Of a stretch of 64,000 nucleotides of DNA, positions 37,989-47,900 are shown one piece after another; positions within the stretch are counted from its first letter, which is position 1; each line of letters begins with the position of its first letter. The stretch is from Deferribacteres bacterium (GTDB lineage: Bacteria > Zhuqueibacterota > Zhuqueibacteria > Zhuqueibacterales > Geothermadaptataceae). A program made the position numbers and the translations under genes. Under the pieces are notes generated by a model. That model had not been told where the DNA came from, did no database searches, and saw only the letters and a list, made by a program, of their open reading frames with translations. Location: NCBI GenBank assembly GCA_020633675.1, contig JACKDE010000003.1, positions 620,001 through 684,000 of the forward strand, written 5' to 3'.

Positions 37989-39621
37989 TATATACATCAA
38001 AGATGAAGTTGCCGCAGCATTGAAAAAGGCATTCGACGTCGAACCGGATATTGTGATTGAGCGCCCCCGCCAGGAAGCTTTTGGCGATTTCGCCACCACG
38101 GTTGCGCTCGGCCTGGCCAAAGTGTTGAAAATGGCGCCACGCAAAATCGCGGAAGCGTTGGTGGAAAATATTGTCGATGCCGACCAATTGATCGAAAAAA
38201 TGAGCATCGATGGACCCGGCTATATCAACTTTACTCTCAGCAACCACTATTGGCAAAGCGTTCTGCGCGGCATCATCGAAGCCGGCCCGGCATTTGGCGA
38301 GGATACGATCGGCCAAAATGAAAAGCGTCAAATCGAATTCGTATCTGCGAATCCGACCGGCCCGCTCAATGTCGTGTCTGCCCGCGCAGCTGCTGTCGGC
38401 GACGTGTTGGTGAGCCTGCTGCAAAAAATCGGCTTTGCCGCCGAGCGCGAATTTTACATAAACGATGCTGGCAGGCAAGTGCGTCTGCTCGGTGCTTCCG
38501 TGAGCGCGCGCTACATGGCGCTGTTCGACCGCAACGAAGCGATGCCGGAAGATGGCTACCAGGGCGACTACATCATCGAACTGGCCCAGGAAATCAAAGA
38601 TGCACATGGCGATCAATTTGTGGCATTATCGCACGAGCAACGCGTCGAACAACTCAAAGGGATTGCCCTGGCAACCATGATCGGCAAGCAGAAAAAAGCC
38701 ATGCAGGACTACCATGTGAACTACGAGCGCTGGTTCCACGAGAGCGAATTGCGCGACCAGAACATGCACATGGAAGCACTGGAACGTTTGCACAAAAAGG
38801 ATTTGGTGTACGAAAAAGACGGCGCAACCTGGTTCAACTCATCTGCTTTCGGCGATGAGAAAGATCGCGTACTGATTACCAGCGACGGCGAGCCAACTTA
38901 TTTTTTGGTCGACATCTCTTATCATGAAAACAAATTCGACCGCGGCTTCAAATGGCTGCTCGACCTGTGGGGGCCGGATCATCATGGCTACATTCCGCGC
39001 ATGTCGGCAGCGATGCAAGCACTCGGCCACCCTGAAGGCAGTTTTCAGGTCAAAATTATCCAGCAGGTCAACATGTTGCGCGCTGGTGAAGTGGTCAAAA
39101 TGAGCAAGCGGGCAGGCAATATCATCGAAATGGCTGAGGTCGTCAACGAAGTCGGCGTCGATGCTGCGCGCTTCTTTTTCATCATGCGCAGGCTGGATTC
39201 ACCTCTCGATTTCGATATTGATTTGGCCAAAAAACAGACCGATGAAAATCCGGTTTATTATGTGCAGTATGCGCACGCGCGCTTGTACAATATCCTGGAA
39301 TTTGCCCGCACCCAAAACATCGCACTCGATCATAGCCAGGATATTGCGATGCTGACGGCCAAAGAAGAAATTGCGCTGATCAAAAAGCTGGGCGAATACC
39401 CGGATGTGCTGCAAAAGGCAGCGCTGTTGCTCGAGCCACACCGTATCACCACCTATTTGATGGAGTTGGCGAGCACCTTCCACAGCTTTTATCAAAACAA
39501 CCGCGTAGTCAGCGACGACAAAGCGCTCAGCCAGGCACGCCTGATTTTGGTGGATGGCACGCGTGTGGTGATCAAAAATGCGCTCGACCTGCTGAAAATC
39601 AGCGCACCGGAGCGGATGTAA
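37969..39621 (+). CDS. argS: Arginyl-tRNA synthetase with divergent HIGH motif
   Basis: A 550-residue class I synthetase charging tRNA-Arg. ATG 37969 overlaps rsfS by 20 bases and has GAGG upstream. The N-terminal Add-1 domain, catalytic core, KMSK (K377-M-S-K380 in EVVKMSKRAG) and C-terminal DALR anticodon-binding domain (YVQYAHARLYNIL to the end) are all present. In the HIGH region NPTGPL is followed by N134-V-V-S137 where most enzymes have H-V-G-H. Everything else looks functional, so this is a real synthetase with an atypical ATP-binding motif. Probably an operon with rsfS. Confidence 0.93.
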   Translation: MNRLKPDIYIKDEVAAALKKAFDVEPDIVIERPRQEAFGDFATTVALGLAKVLKMAPRKIAEALVENIVDADQLIEKMSIDGPGYINFTLSNHYWQSVLRGIIEAGPAFGEDTIGQNEKRQIEFVSANPTGPLNVVSARAAAVGDVLVSLLQKIGFAAEREFYINDAGRQVRLLGASVSARYMALFDRNEAMPEDGYQGDYIIELAQEIKDAHGDQFVALSHEQRVEQLKGIALATMIGKQKKAMQDYHVNYERWFHESELRDQNMHMEALERLHKKDLVYEKDGATWFNSSAFGDEKDRVLITSDGEPTYFLVDISYHENKFDRGFKWLLDLWGPDHHGYIPRMSAAMQALGHPEGSFQVKIIQQVNMLRAGEVVKMSKRAGNIIEMAEVVNEVGVDAARFFFIMRRLDSPLDFDIDLAKKQTDENPVYYVQYAHARLYNILEFARTQNIALDHSQDIAMLTAKEEIALIKKLGEYPDVLQKAALLLEPHRITTYLMELASTFHSFYQNNRVVSDDKALSQARLILVDGTRVVIKNALDLLKISAPERM

Positions 39622-39650
39622 GCAGCTTGAAACTGCAAACTTTAAGATTT

Positions 39651-39728
39651 CACGCAAAGTAGGCGAGGCGCAAAGACTACGCGCAGAAAAAGCTTTGCGC
39701 AATCTCCGCATCCTCGCCACTTTGCGTG
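39651..39728. repeat. Large nested inverted repeat after argS
   Basis: The left arm 39651-39668 (cacgcaaagtaggcgagg) pairs with 39712-39728 apart from one unpaired base. Inside, GCGCAAAG (39668-39675) pairs with CTTTGCGC (39693-39700). The region is built from variants of 'acgCAAAG' and looks like a palindromic intergenic element. It could fold into a stable RNA hairpin ending the argS transcript, but has no T-run. Confidence 0.5.
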
Positions 39729-39816
39729 CTTCTTTGGTCCAAACGCTGCTACTTTAACGAGAATTCGAATACAAACGATACACATCACTGAATGAACTTC
39801 CCACGAAAGGATTAGC

Positions 39817-40725
39817 ATGGATTTATTGGTTGTCGGCTCGATCGGCTTTGACTCAATCGAAACGCCTCACGGCAAAACCGAAAAACAACTGGGTGGTACG
39901 GCAGTATTCTGCTCCGTCGCAGCCAGCTATTTTACCAAAGTCGGCATGGTCGCAACCGTCGGCAGCGATTTCCCGGAACATCACGTCGATTTTTTGAAGA
40001 GCAAAAATGTCGATCTGACCGGCTTGACCAAGCTCGATGGTGAGACCTTTCACTGGGGTGCACGCTATCATCATAATATGAACCGCCGCGACACGCTGTT
40101 CACGCATCTCAATGTTTTCGAGCAATTTTCACCCGAAATTCCGCAAGCTTACCGCGACACGCCGTTTCTTTTTCTCGGCAATATCGCCCCGAGCCTGCAG
40201 ATGCATGTGCTCGATCAGATGACCGCACCGAAGATTGTCGCGCTCGATACCATGAATTTTTGGATCGAAGGTACACCGGATGATTTGGCGAAGGTGTTGC
40301 GCAAAACCAAAGTTTTACTGGTGAACGATGAAGAAGCAGCACAATTGACTGGCGAAGGCAATCAACTGAAGGCAGCCAAGGCCATCAACAAAATGGGGCC
40401 AGAGATTGTCATCATCAAAAAAGGCGAGCATGGTGCAGCGATGATCCACGACAATGAGTACTTTTATGCGCCGGCCTTCCCGCTCGATCAGGTCAGCGAC
40501 CCGACTGGCGCAGGTGATACTTTTGCCGGCGGTTTCATGGGCTATTTGGCCAAAGCAAGTCGCATCGACAAAGGCACCCTGCGGCGCGCGATGGTTTTTG
40601 GCAGCGCAATGGCCAGTTTTGCCGTGGAGAATTTTTCTGTGGAGCGATTGCGTCATTTGGTATCCGACGAGATCGACCAGCGTTTCGACGCCTTCCATGA
40701 AATGGTGAGTTTTGAGAGAGAATAA
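39817..40725 (+). CDS. PfkB-family carbohydrate/nucleoside kinase
   Basis: A 302-residue ribokinase-fold enzyme. LLVVGSIGFDSIETPHG opens the sheet, KQLGGTAVFCSVAA is the first PfkB glycine-rich signature, and SDPTGAGDTFAGGFMGYL is the second with the catalytic Asp and anion hole. ATP-dependent phosphorylation of a sugar or nucleoside is expected; the substrate is not evident. The start ATG 39817 follows GAAAGGA. Two bases separate its stop from the YjbQ gene start, so they form an operon. Confidence 0.9.
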   Translation: MDLLVVGSIGFDSIETPHGKTEKQLGGTAVFCSVAASYFTKVGMVATVGSDFPEHHVDFLKSKNVDLTGLTKLDGETFHWGARYHHNMNRRDTLFTHLNVFEQFSPEIPQAYRDTPFLFLGNIAPSLQMHVLDQMTAPKIVALDTMNFWIEGTPDDLAKVLRKTKVLLVNDEEAAQLTGEGNQLKAAKAINKMGPEIVIIKKGEHGAAMIHDNEYFYAPAFPLDQVSDPTGAGDTFAGGFMGYLAKASRIDKGTLRRAMVFGSAMASFAVENFSVERLRHLVSDEIDQRFDAFHEMVSFERE

Positions 40726-40726
40726 T

Positions 40727-41146
40727 ATGGCAGTGGTGACCGATTTCATCGAACGCAAAACCAGCGGTTTCAACGACATGCACGACCTGACAGCCGACGT
40801 AGCAGCAGCAGTACAGAAAAGCGGCCTGCGCGATGGCACGGCGACGGTCTTCGCGCCCGGCTCAACCGCTGGTATCACCACCATCGAGTTCGAGCCCGGC
40901 CTGAAGCGCGATCTACCGGAGTTTTTCGAGAAGCTGGCGCCGCAAAACAAAACCTATCATCACGACCAAACCTGGCACGATGGCAATGGCTTTTCGCATG
41001 TGCGGGCGGCACTGCTCGGTCCCTCACTGGTGGTGCCATTCAGCGATAGCCAGCTCCTGCTCGGCACCTGGCAGCAAATCACCCTGATCGACTTCGACAA
41101 CCGCCCCCGCCAGCGCCGCATTGTCGTGCAGATCATCGGGGAATAA
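40727..41146 (+). CDS. yjbQ: YjbQ/UPF0047 family protein (secondary thiamine-phosphate synthase)
   Basis: A 139-residue single-domain protein; ATG 40727 follows GAGAG and the adjacent PfkB stop. GSTAGITTIEFEPGL, the His cluster YHHDQTWHDGNGFSHVRAALLGPSLVVPF, and LLGTWQQITLIDFDNRPRQRRIVVQI match UPF0047. Some members show weak thiamine-phosphate synthase activity in vivo; the physiological role is unsettled. Neighbouring a PfkB kinase may reflect a metabolite-repair or vitamin-related function, which is speculative. Confidence 0.9.
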   Translation: MAVVTDFIERKTSGFNDMHDLTADVAAAVQKSGLRDGTATVFAPGSTAGITTIEFEPGLKRDLPEFFEKLAPQNKTYHHDQTWHDGNGFSHVRAALLGPSLVVPFSDSQLLLGTWQQITLIDFDNRPRQRRIVVQIIGE

Positions 41147-41155
41147 TCAAACCAA

Positions 41156-41629
41156 TCACTTCTCGCCTTTTGCCTCAAGCGCGCGCATGCTGATCCACAA
41201 CTCGTCGTCGGCAATGGTTTCTGAATAATCATAAGCAATGCTGGTAGGATAGCCATAGCGCGGATGGTATTCGACTTCCAGTTTGGCAAGCGGCACTTCG
41301 CGCTCCATTTCCTGCTCGAGCCAGTCAAAAACCTGATCAACAGTTTGAAAATATTGGAGTTGGTTGGCGGGCACATCGTTGCCATTTTCCACTTCGACGC
41401 CGGCAACGATTTTGCCGTTTTCGACAGTCAATTTCACAAAGCCATGAGGGCCGATGCAGAAACAGACGCGCTGCTGCTCTATAGTGTAATTGTTGAGTTT
41501 ATAGGCTTGCCAGCGAGCGCGCGGTTCAGTGAGCGAGCTGAAATCGAGATCAAGCGGCGAGACGGTGTGTCGACAGGAAAACAATAAGGCGAGCAGGCTG
41601 AGAAGCAAGATCGGTTTTAGAATTTTCAT
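41156..41629 (-). CDS. DUF6174-like lipoprotein
   Basis: A 157-residue protein. ATG 41629 is preceded by GGAAA and starts a lipoprotein signal (LLLSLLALLFSC). The mature part includes ARWQAYKLNNYTIEQQRVCFC, VKLTVENGKIV and the C-terminal VEYHPRYGYPTSIAYDYSETIADDE, the pattern of DUF6174, small secreted proteins of unknown function found widely in Gram-negative bacteria. The CFC cysteine pair is typical. It converges with yjbQ. Confidence 0.75.
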   Translation of the reverse strand: MKILKPILLLSLLALLFSCRHTVSPLDLDFSSLTEPRARWQAYKLNNYTIEQQRVCFCIGPHGFVKLTVENGKIVAGVEVENGNDVPANQLQYFQTVDQVFDWLEQEMEREVPLAKLEVEYHPRYGYPTSIAYDYSETIADDELWISMRALEAKGEK

Positions 41630-41916
41630 TTGGCGTTTCCCTTGTTTGAGGCAATCGGTGTACAATATCTGGCTGCCATTTAAAAAAATTAGCTACTGAT
41701 TGATACCGATTGATGTGGATATTACAGCGGTGCTGAAACGATTTTTTAAAAATAGAATCTGTGAATATCCGTGTTTATCAGTGGTGAAAAATCGATCCAT
41801 ACCGTTGCTTTTTCAACAATAGTGCCAAATCGATCCGTCGCCTGGAATCGGTATTTGCAGTATTTTCTGATTCAAAAAATTGAATACAATTTCAAAAATC
41901 AGGTTCCTGCTATCGT
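41630..41916. repeat. Intergenic gap with dispersed-repeat relic
   Basis: Contains the AATATCCGTGTTTATCAGTGG-type stretch (about 41764-41784) related to the one near 27620. The rest is AT-rich with no gene. The gap separates the DUF6174 and SDR genes on the same strand and should carry the DUF6174 promoter. Confidence 0.3.
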
Positions 41917-42663
41917 TCACTTCGCCAGATAGCCACCATCCACCAGCAGATCACTGCCGGTCATAAACGAGGCGTCATCACTGGCCAGGAAGGCTGTAGC
42001 CGCTGCCACTTCTTCGGGACGGCCCTGCCGGCCGAGCAAATGCATTTCCGAAGCACGCCGATCTTCTTCATCGATATCCAGCCCCAATTTTTTGCAGGAA
42101 TTGACGAAGGCTGAAGTATAAATATAGCCTGGACACAGGCTGTTAACACGAATATTGAACGGCGCCAAATCCTGGGCCCAGCACTTGGTCAGACCGCGAA
42201 TGGCGAACTTGGTGGCATTGTAAGTGGCAAAATTGGCCTGACCGACAAAACCACTGACCGATGAAAAATTGATGATACTGCCCTGCCCCGCAGCTTTCAT
42301 TTGCGGTACCACATGCTTGGCAACCAGCGAAGTACCCATCACATTGACACGCAGAATCGCATCCCAATCTTCCGGGGCGGCATCGATGCTTTTGAAGACG
42401 AAATGCGCGGCCGTGTTCACCAGAATCGTGACCAGGCCAAAGCGGTTTTTAACTTGCTCACAGGCCTGCCTGATCTGCTTTTCATCGCCGATATCGACTT
42501 GAAAATAAGCACAGCCAATTTTGCCGGCGCGTTTGTCGTCATCGCTTTTGAGATCGAACAACGCCACATTGCAGCCTTCTTCCTGGAGCCGGATGGCGCT
42601 GGCATAGCCCAGATCGCCCAGCCCACCGGTAACAATCGCGGTTTTGCCTTTTAGGCCTTTCAT
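41917..42663 (-). CDS. SDR-family oxidoreductase
   Basis: A 248-residue classical short-chain dehydrogenase. TGGLGDLGYASA is the cofactor glycine motif, NTAAH replaces the usual NNAG, and SSVSGFVGQANFATYNATK carries the catalytic Ser and Y-x-x-x-K. SLCPGYIYTSAF and the C-terminal GSDLLVDGGY are standard. FabG/glucose-dehydrogenase-like; substrate unknown. It lies downstream of a cyclase and a zinc alcohol dehydrogenase, all on the minus strand with about 100-base gaps, suggesting one catabolic unit. Confidence 0.9.
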   Translation of the reverse strand: MKGLKGKTAIVTGGLGDLGYASAIRLQEEGCNVALFDLKSDDDKRAGKIGCAYFQVDIGDEKQIRQACEQVKNRFGLVTILVNTAAHFVFKSIDAAPEDWDAILRVNVMGTSLVAKHVVPQMKAAGQGSIINFSSVSGFVGQANFATYNATKFAIRGLTKCWAQDLAPFNIRVNSLCPGYIYTSAFVNSCKKLGLDIDEEDRRASEMHLLGRQGRPEEVAAATAFLASDDASFMTGSDLLVDGGYLAK

Positions 42664-42683
42664 ATCGATTTTTCCTTAAGTTT

Positions 42684-42757
42684 TAACCGCCGAGTACGCG
42701 GTGAACGCAGAGATTTCCTTGGTATTTCTCGGCGAATTCAGCGATCTCCGCGGTGAA
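42684..42757. repeat. Imperfect palindromic intergenic repeat
   Basis: ACCGCCGAG...CTCGGCG and CGCGGTGAACGCAGAGAT...GCGATCTCCGCGGTGA form two overlapping inverted-repeat pairs in the gap between the SDR and cyclase genes. They resemble the degenerate 'CGCGGTGAACGCAGAG' spacer repeats scattered in many environmental genomes. Confidence 0.4.
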
Positions 42758-42765
42758 TATTTCTT

Positions 42766-43410
42766 TTATTCCACCACCGCCACGGCACGAATCGGTGAGC
42801 CATCACGGCCTTTGATATTCATCGGGAAGCCGATAAAAGTAAACTGCTCAGGCAGTTTGTTCAATTGGGTCAGGCCCTCTACAATCACAATTTCCACGTC
42901 ATCTTTGAGCAAAATCAAATGGCATTCTTTCCAGTCCGTGCTCGGAGTCGGCGTATCCATGCCGAGCATGCCGATTTTGCGGTCTGCGATCCACTGCGCG
43001 GCTTCCAGAGTCAAGGTCGGGAAATCAGAGAAGAACTCCGGCGTGCCGAAAGCGCGATCCCAGCCGGTGCGATAAATGATTTTCGCGCCGGGCTGGAATT
43101 TCTCAGCATGAGGCTCAAACATCTCGACGGTCAGCGGCGTTTTGGCTTCGAGATGGCTGCCGGGCGCGAGATCGACCAGGCTGGCCGGGCCGTAGAATTG
43201 TTCAAGCCGCATCTGGTCGAGGGTTTTGCCGTCGTTGTAAAAATGGAATGGTGCATCGAGATGCGTGCCCTGATGTGTGCTCATGCTGATAGCTGTGATG
43301 TTATAGCCGATCGATTCGACGGTGTTGTGCACCACAATGCTGAGTTTGGGATCGAATGGAAAATTAAGCTGGCCATGTTCCAGCGGATGCGACAGGTCGA
43401 TAAGTTTCAT
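42766..43410 (-). CDS. Cyclase-family metal hydrolase (kynurenine formamidase-like)
   Basis: A 214-residue enzyme; ATG 43410 follows AAGGAA and gives the family N-terminus KLIDLSHPLEHG. The H-x-G-T-H-x-D-x-P-x-H metal-binding motif is intact in HQGTHLDAPFHF. GAKIIYRTGWDRAFG and GMLGMDTPTPS are also conserved. The family covers kynurenine formamidase, isatin hydrolase and uncharacterised lactone/amide hydrolases. With an SDR and an alcohol dehydrogenase beside it, sugar-acid or aromatic catabolism is plausible; no trp/kyn genes are seen. Confidence 0.87.
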   Translation of the reverse strand: MKLIDLSHPLEHGQLNFPFDPKLSIVVHNTVESIGYNITAISMSTHQGTHLDAPFHFYNDGKTLDQMRLEQFYGPASLVDLAPGSHLEAKTPLTVEMFEPHAEKFQPGAKIIYRTGWDRAFGTPEFFSDFPTLTLEAAQWIADRKIGMLGMDTPTPSTDWKECHLILLKDDVEIVIVEGLTQLNKLPEQFTFIGFPMNIKGRDGSPIRAVAVVE

Positions 43411-43515
43411 TTTTGGTTCCTTTTCATTTTTCAAAGGTGTTTTCATGTCGGTAGGGACGAGCCGGAGGTTCTCCCCTGCAAGCGTCAAAAGAATTTCGGC
43501 TGCGATAATTTATCG

Positions 43516-44532
43516 TCAAGGCAGCAACACGGCTTTGATATCATCACCTTTGGCGGCCAGCATACGATGGAATGCTTCCACACCCTGCGATAGCGGAAAG
43601 CGCTGCACCCAGCTTTGCACTTCAACCATGCCGGTCGCCATCAGCCGGACTGCTTCTTTTAGTTCATTTAAGGTCGCCGCATACGAGCCGAAAACCAGCT
43701 TTTCCGGCAGCGTGATATCATACGTTGCCAGCGACATGTCGTTTTCGTGCAGGCCGATCCACACAACAGCACCGCCCGGGCGGGTGATATCCAGCGAAAT
43801 ACGCTTTGACGACGCGGAACCGGCTGCATCGATCACCACATCGGCGCCTTCGCCATCCGTCCACGCCGCGACCGACTCGCCCAGATTTTGTGTTTTACCT
43901 TGAACCAGCGCGCTAGCTCCAAGCTCTCGCGCTGCGCATATCCGCTCGGTGATAAAATCTGTAACCAGCACTTCGGCACCAAGCAAGACCTGCGCTGCCT
44001 GCTGGCACATCAATCCAATCGGACCGGCCCCGATTACGACGACCTTTTGTGGCCGCAGGTGTCGCACCAAATTGACGACGTGCACGCCATTCGCAAGCGG
44101 TTCAGCCAGACAGGCTGCTTCGGCTGGCAGGTTTTCTGGCCAGGCAATCAGGCAATTTGCCGGCACATTGACATATTCAGCAAAGGCCCCGGCGCGATGC
44201 ATGCCAAAGATCTGCCGGCGTTCGCACAGGTGGGTATTGCCACGCAGGCAGGGTTTGCAGCTTCCGCAAGTCGCGACCGAATTGCTAATCAGGCGGGTGC
44301 CGGGCTCAATCCCATTTACAGCGGTGCCGACATCAGCCACTATCCCGCAAAATTCATGGCCCATCACACGCGGGGGTTTGCGGCGCGGGCTGTGATTTTT
44401 AAAGCCTTCCAGTTCGCTGCCGCAAATGCCGCAAGCAGCCACTTTCAACAATACTTCATCTGCCGCCAATTCCGGGATTGGCATTTCCACGAGTTCAAGT
44501 TGTTCCCAAGCGGGATAATGCAGCGCTTGCAT
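43516..44532 (-). CDS. Zinc-dependent medium-chain alcohol/polyol dehydrogenase
   Basis: A 338-residue MDR enzyme; ATG 44532 follows AAGGAAA. Catalytic zinc ligands lie in ACGICGSE and GHEFCGIV. The structural zinc site is CGSCKPCLRGNTHLCE (four Cys). The NAD site is VVIGAGPIGLM. The GSE and HEFCGIV pattern is close to threonine/sorbitol dehydrogenases. It is the first gene of the minus-strand trio and probably oxidises a polyol or sugar whose product is passed to the SDR and cyclase. Confidence 0.9.
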   Translation of the reverse strand: MQALHYPAWEQLELVEMPIPELAADEVLLKVAACGICGSELEGFKNHSPRRKPPRVMGHEFCGIVADVGTAVNGIEPGTRLISNSVATCGSCKPCLRGNTHLCERRQIFGMHRAGAFAEYVNVPANCLIAWPENLPAEAACLAEPLANGVHVVNLVRHLRPQKVVVIGAGPIGLMCQQAAQVLLGAEVLVTDFITERICAARELGASALVQGKTQNLGESVAAWTDGEGADVVIDAAGSASSKRISLDITRPGGAVVWIGLHENDMSLATYDITLPEKLVFGSYAATLNELKEAVRLMATGMVEVQSWVQRFPLSQGVEAFHRMLAAKGDDIKAVLLP

Positions 44533-44933
44533 CGAGTTTCCTTGTTCTGGATTGAGATATTTTTGCATAATCGCAAATACAGCGTGCAAAATCTTTGCAT
44601 AAAAAGCAGAAGTAAAATCGCGATTTGATGAAACAAATCCAACTTTTTCAAACGAAGTTGTATATCAAATCAAAGATTTTAAAATTTTAACTGAAAAAAT
44701 GTGAACATTCGTGCGATTCTGTTCGTGCTTCTGCAGCAATACGCATTATCTTTGTGCATCTTATCGGGCCATAATTTTGCCGGCTGTGAATAAAGTTTGG
44801 TATCCACGGAGCCTCTCCGAATATCTCTGCACGTTTTACTCAAATCACGATTAGCCCGAAAAATCAAAGAGCATTACATTTTAACTTTAAAGTTTCAGCA
44901 CAAACGCAGGACGTTTAAAAAGGAAAGGTCATC
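44533..44933. promoter_or_regulatory. Divergent control region upstream of the metacaspase gene
   Basis: About 400 bases between the divergent dehydrogenase and metacaspase genes, strongly AT-rich. A perfect 12-bp palindrome AACTTTAAAGTT lies at 44883-44894, 40 bases before the metacaspase ATG, where an operator could sit. AAAAGGAAAGG (about 44919-44929) is the ribosome-binding site. No small gene or tRNA was found. Confidence 0.4.
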
Positions 44934-47900
44934 ATGGCTCAAAAAATTTATTCATTGCAGATTGGCATCAACGATTATGATGACGAAGTGGGTAAACTAA
45001 AAGGGTGTGTCAACGATGTCCATCGCTTCACGGACTATCTCAAATCCTCATTTGGCGAAAAGAATTTAGCCATTGAGCGCTTTTTCAACGAGGATGCGAC
45101 CTATAAAAACGTGGTTGGTGCATTCAAAAACCATCTCACCAAGGCAAAAAAAGGCGATGTTGCTCTGGTGCAGTACAGCGGTCATGGTGCGCAATGGGCA
45201 TCGGCACCGGAATTTCACGAATTTTTCCCGGATGGCCGCGACGAAGGCCTGGTGCTGATCGACAGCCGGCGGGCAGGCGGTTTTGACCTGGCCGATAAAG
45301 AGCTGGCAGTCCTGCTCAACGACATCGCCAAAAACGATCCACATCTGGTGCTGATTCTTGACTGCTGTCACTCCGGCTCCGGCACGCGCGGCGTCGATGA
45401 TTTCATCAACCGCACAGCCCGCCGCAGCAAGCACGAACGCGATGATGTGCGGCCAATCGAGAGCTACCTCGACGGCTATTACAAAAAGCTCAAAAAGACC
45501 GAGTGGGCCATTCCGACCAGCCCGCACATGCTGCTGGCCGCTTGCGAGCGCACCCAACAGGCATGGGAACGCAAAGATAACAGCGGCGTGTTCACCTCGG
45601 CAATGATGGATGTGCTGGAAAAATCTGGCAGCAACATTTCATATGCCGATCTTTTTGTGCGCTCTCGCCACGCTGTGCGCCGCTATGCTGATGATCAAAA
45701 TCCGCAGTTCGAAGCGGTTGGCAATTTCGATGCCTATAGTGGCTTTTTAGGACAGGATGTCTCTGTGCAGCGCCGGCGCTATTTTATCTACTATGACACC
45801 GATAAATGGGTAGTTGATTTTGGTGCGTTGCATGGCGCGCCCACCGAACTCGATTTTGCCGCCATGCCGGCCACACAAAAAGGGACAGCGCAGAAAGCCA
45901 AGCACGTCGAATTTGCCATTTACAACAAAGACGATCAGTCAAAAAAGCTCGGGCATGCCACCACCAAGCTGATCGGAACCCAGCGCAGCGAGTTGGAGCT
46001 GGACTTTGAGCCCAGCCTGCGGGAAACCTATTTTGGAGAAATCACCACCCTGCCCGTCACACCGATACCTGTTCTACTTGAAGGTGAAGACGAAGGTGTT
46101 AAAATTTTGCGGAAGGCACTCGATCCGCAGCTCGGTATCACCCTGATCGATGATCCGGCACAGGCGGCAGCGGCGCAGTATCAACTGATTGCCCAAAAGC
46201 AGCAGTTTCTGTTCAAAAACTGCGAAACTGGTGCGCTGATTCAGGGCATTGATGGCTATTCCGAGCCCAATGCCAAACAGCTTTTCGGCATTGTCAAGCA
46301 GGTCGTGCACTGGGAGCGCACGATCAAACTGCAAAATCACAACACTCAGCTCGACCAGTCCGCAGTGGATTTCCAGTTTTTTGAATTGCTCGATGACGGC
46401 AAGGAATTCGCCTACACCGGCGATGCTGTCACCCTCGATTATGTCAAATCCGGCAATGATTGGAAAAAAATCCGCTTCAAAATGAAGGCGCGCAACCAAA
46501 CCGACGAGCCGTTATATTTCACCCTGGCCTATTTTTCGCGCAAATACGGTATCAGCATTCTCAAAAATGAGCCGGTGCAGCCTGCCAAATCCGGCGAGTG
46601 GGTGACGCTGTTCGGCGAAAGTCCGAAGCACGCTCTTGGCCTGCGGGATGATGCCGACGAGTCACTCGACACCTTTAAGCTGTTTGTCAGCCGCTCCCAG
46701 GTCGATGATTTCCTGCTGATGCAAAAAGAAATCAAAATGGGCAAAATCCTGCCCACCACCCGCGATTTGTTCGGCGATGATGACGAAGACGAACAGGGCA
46801 AGCATGAGGACGATTGGTTCACCAAAACCATCCGCGTGCAGGTTGTGCGGCAGCTCGAAAAAGTCAGCAACCGCGACACGGCGATTGCCGGTGGCAAAAT
46901 CAAAATCAAAGCCCACCCGGCCATGCAGGCCGATTTGAGCCTGACCAGCGCCAGGACCGGCACCCGCAGTGCCGGTGGTGGCAGCGAAATCTACCGCGCG
47001 CTCGAACGCGGCGCCGGCATGCAACTCGCCAATCTGGGTGGCGATGATGAAGCGGTCCTCGAACTCAATAATATCGAAAATGACGACGCCTTGCGGCGGA
47101 ATCCGCTCGAGCTGGAAATGGATATTCCCCTGGAAGCAGATGAAGAGATTCTGCCTATCGTGTTCGATGGTGAGCATTTTGTACTGGGCGGCGAATCGAT
47201 GAAAGATGAGCATGGCACCACCCACATCAGCATCGACAACATTCCGGAATCAAGCGAGCCACAGAATCGCCGCAGTGTGGGCAAAGCGCTGAAGATGTAC
47301 TTTTTCAAAACCTATTTAAAACATGATGACGTCAACCAGTTGCGCTGGGTGGAATACCACAACGACGGCTCATTCGAACGTCACAAAAACGGCGTAAAAG
47401 AAAAAGTCAGTGCAGCGAAAAAAGTGCTGCTTTTGGTGCACGGCATTATCGGCGACACCAAAAACATCGCCACCGGTATCCGCATGATTGAGGATAAAGA
47501 TGGCAAGACCCTCGACCAGCATTTCGACCTGGTGCTGACCTACGATTACGAAAATCTCAGCACACCAATCGAAGACACGGCGGCCAAACTAAAAGAGCAG
47601 TTGGAGCTTACCGGGCTAAAAGATGGTGACGGCAAGGAGTTGACGATTCTGGCGCATTCAATGGGTGGGTTGGTATCACGCTGGTTCGTCGAACAGGATG
47701 GCGGCAACAAAGTCGTCGACCATCTGGTACTGTGCGGTACGCCGAACAACGGCTCACCCTTTGGCAAAATCGATTTCAGCCGCAAAATTATCAGCATGCT
47801 GACGACAGTGGCACTCAACACATTTCCAGCCTTTGCGCCGGTTGGCGGCGTGATTCTGGCTGTCATGAACCGCTCTAAAAAAGTCACGCCGACGCTGGAG

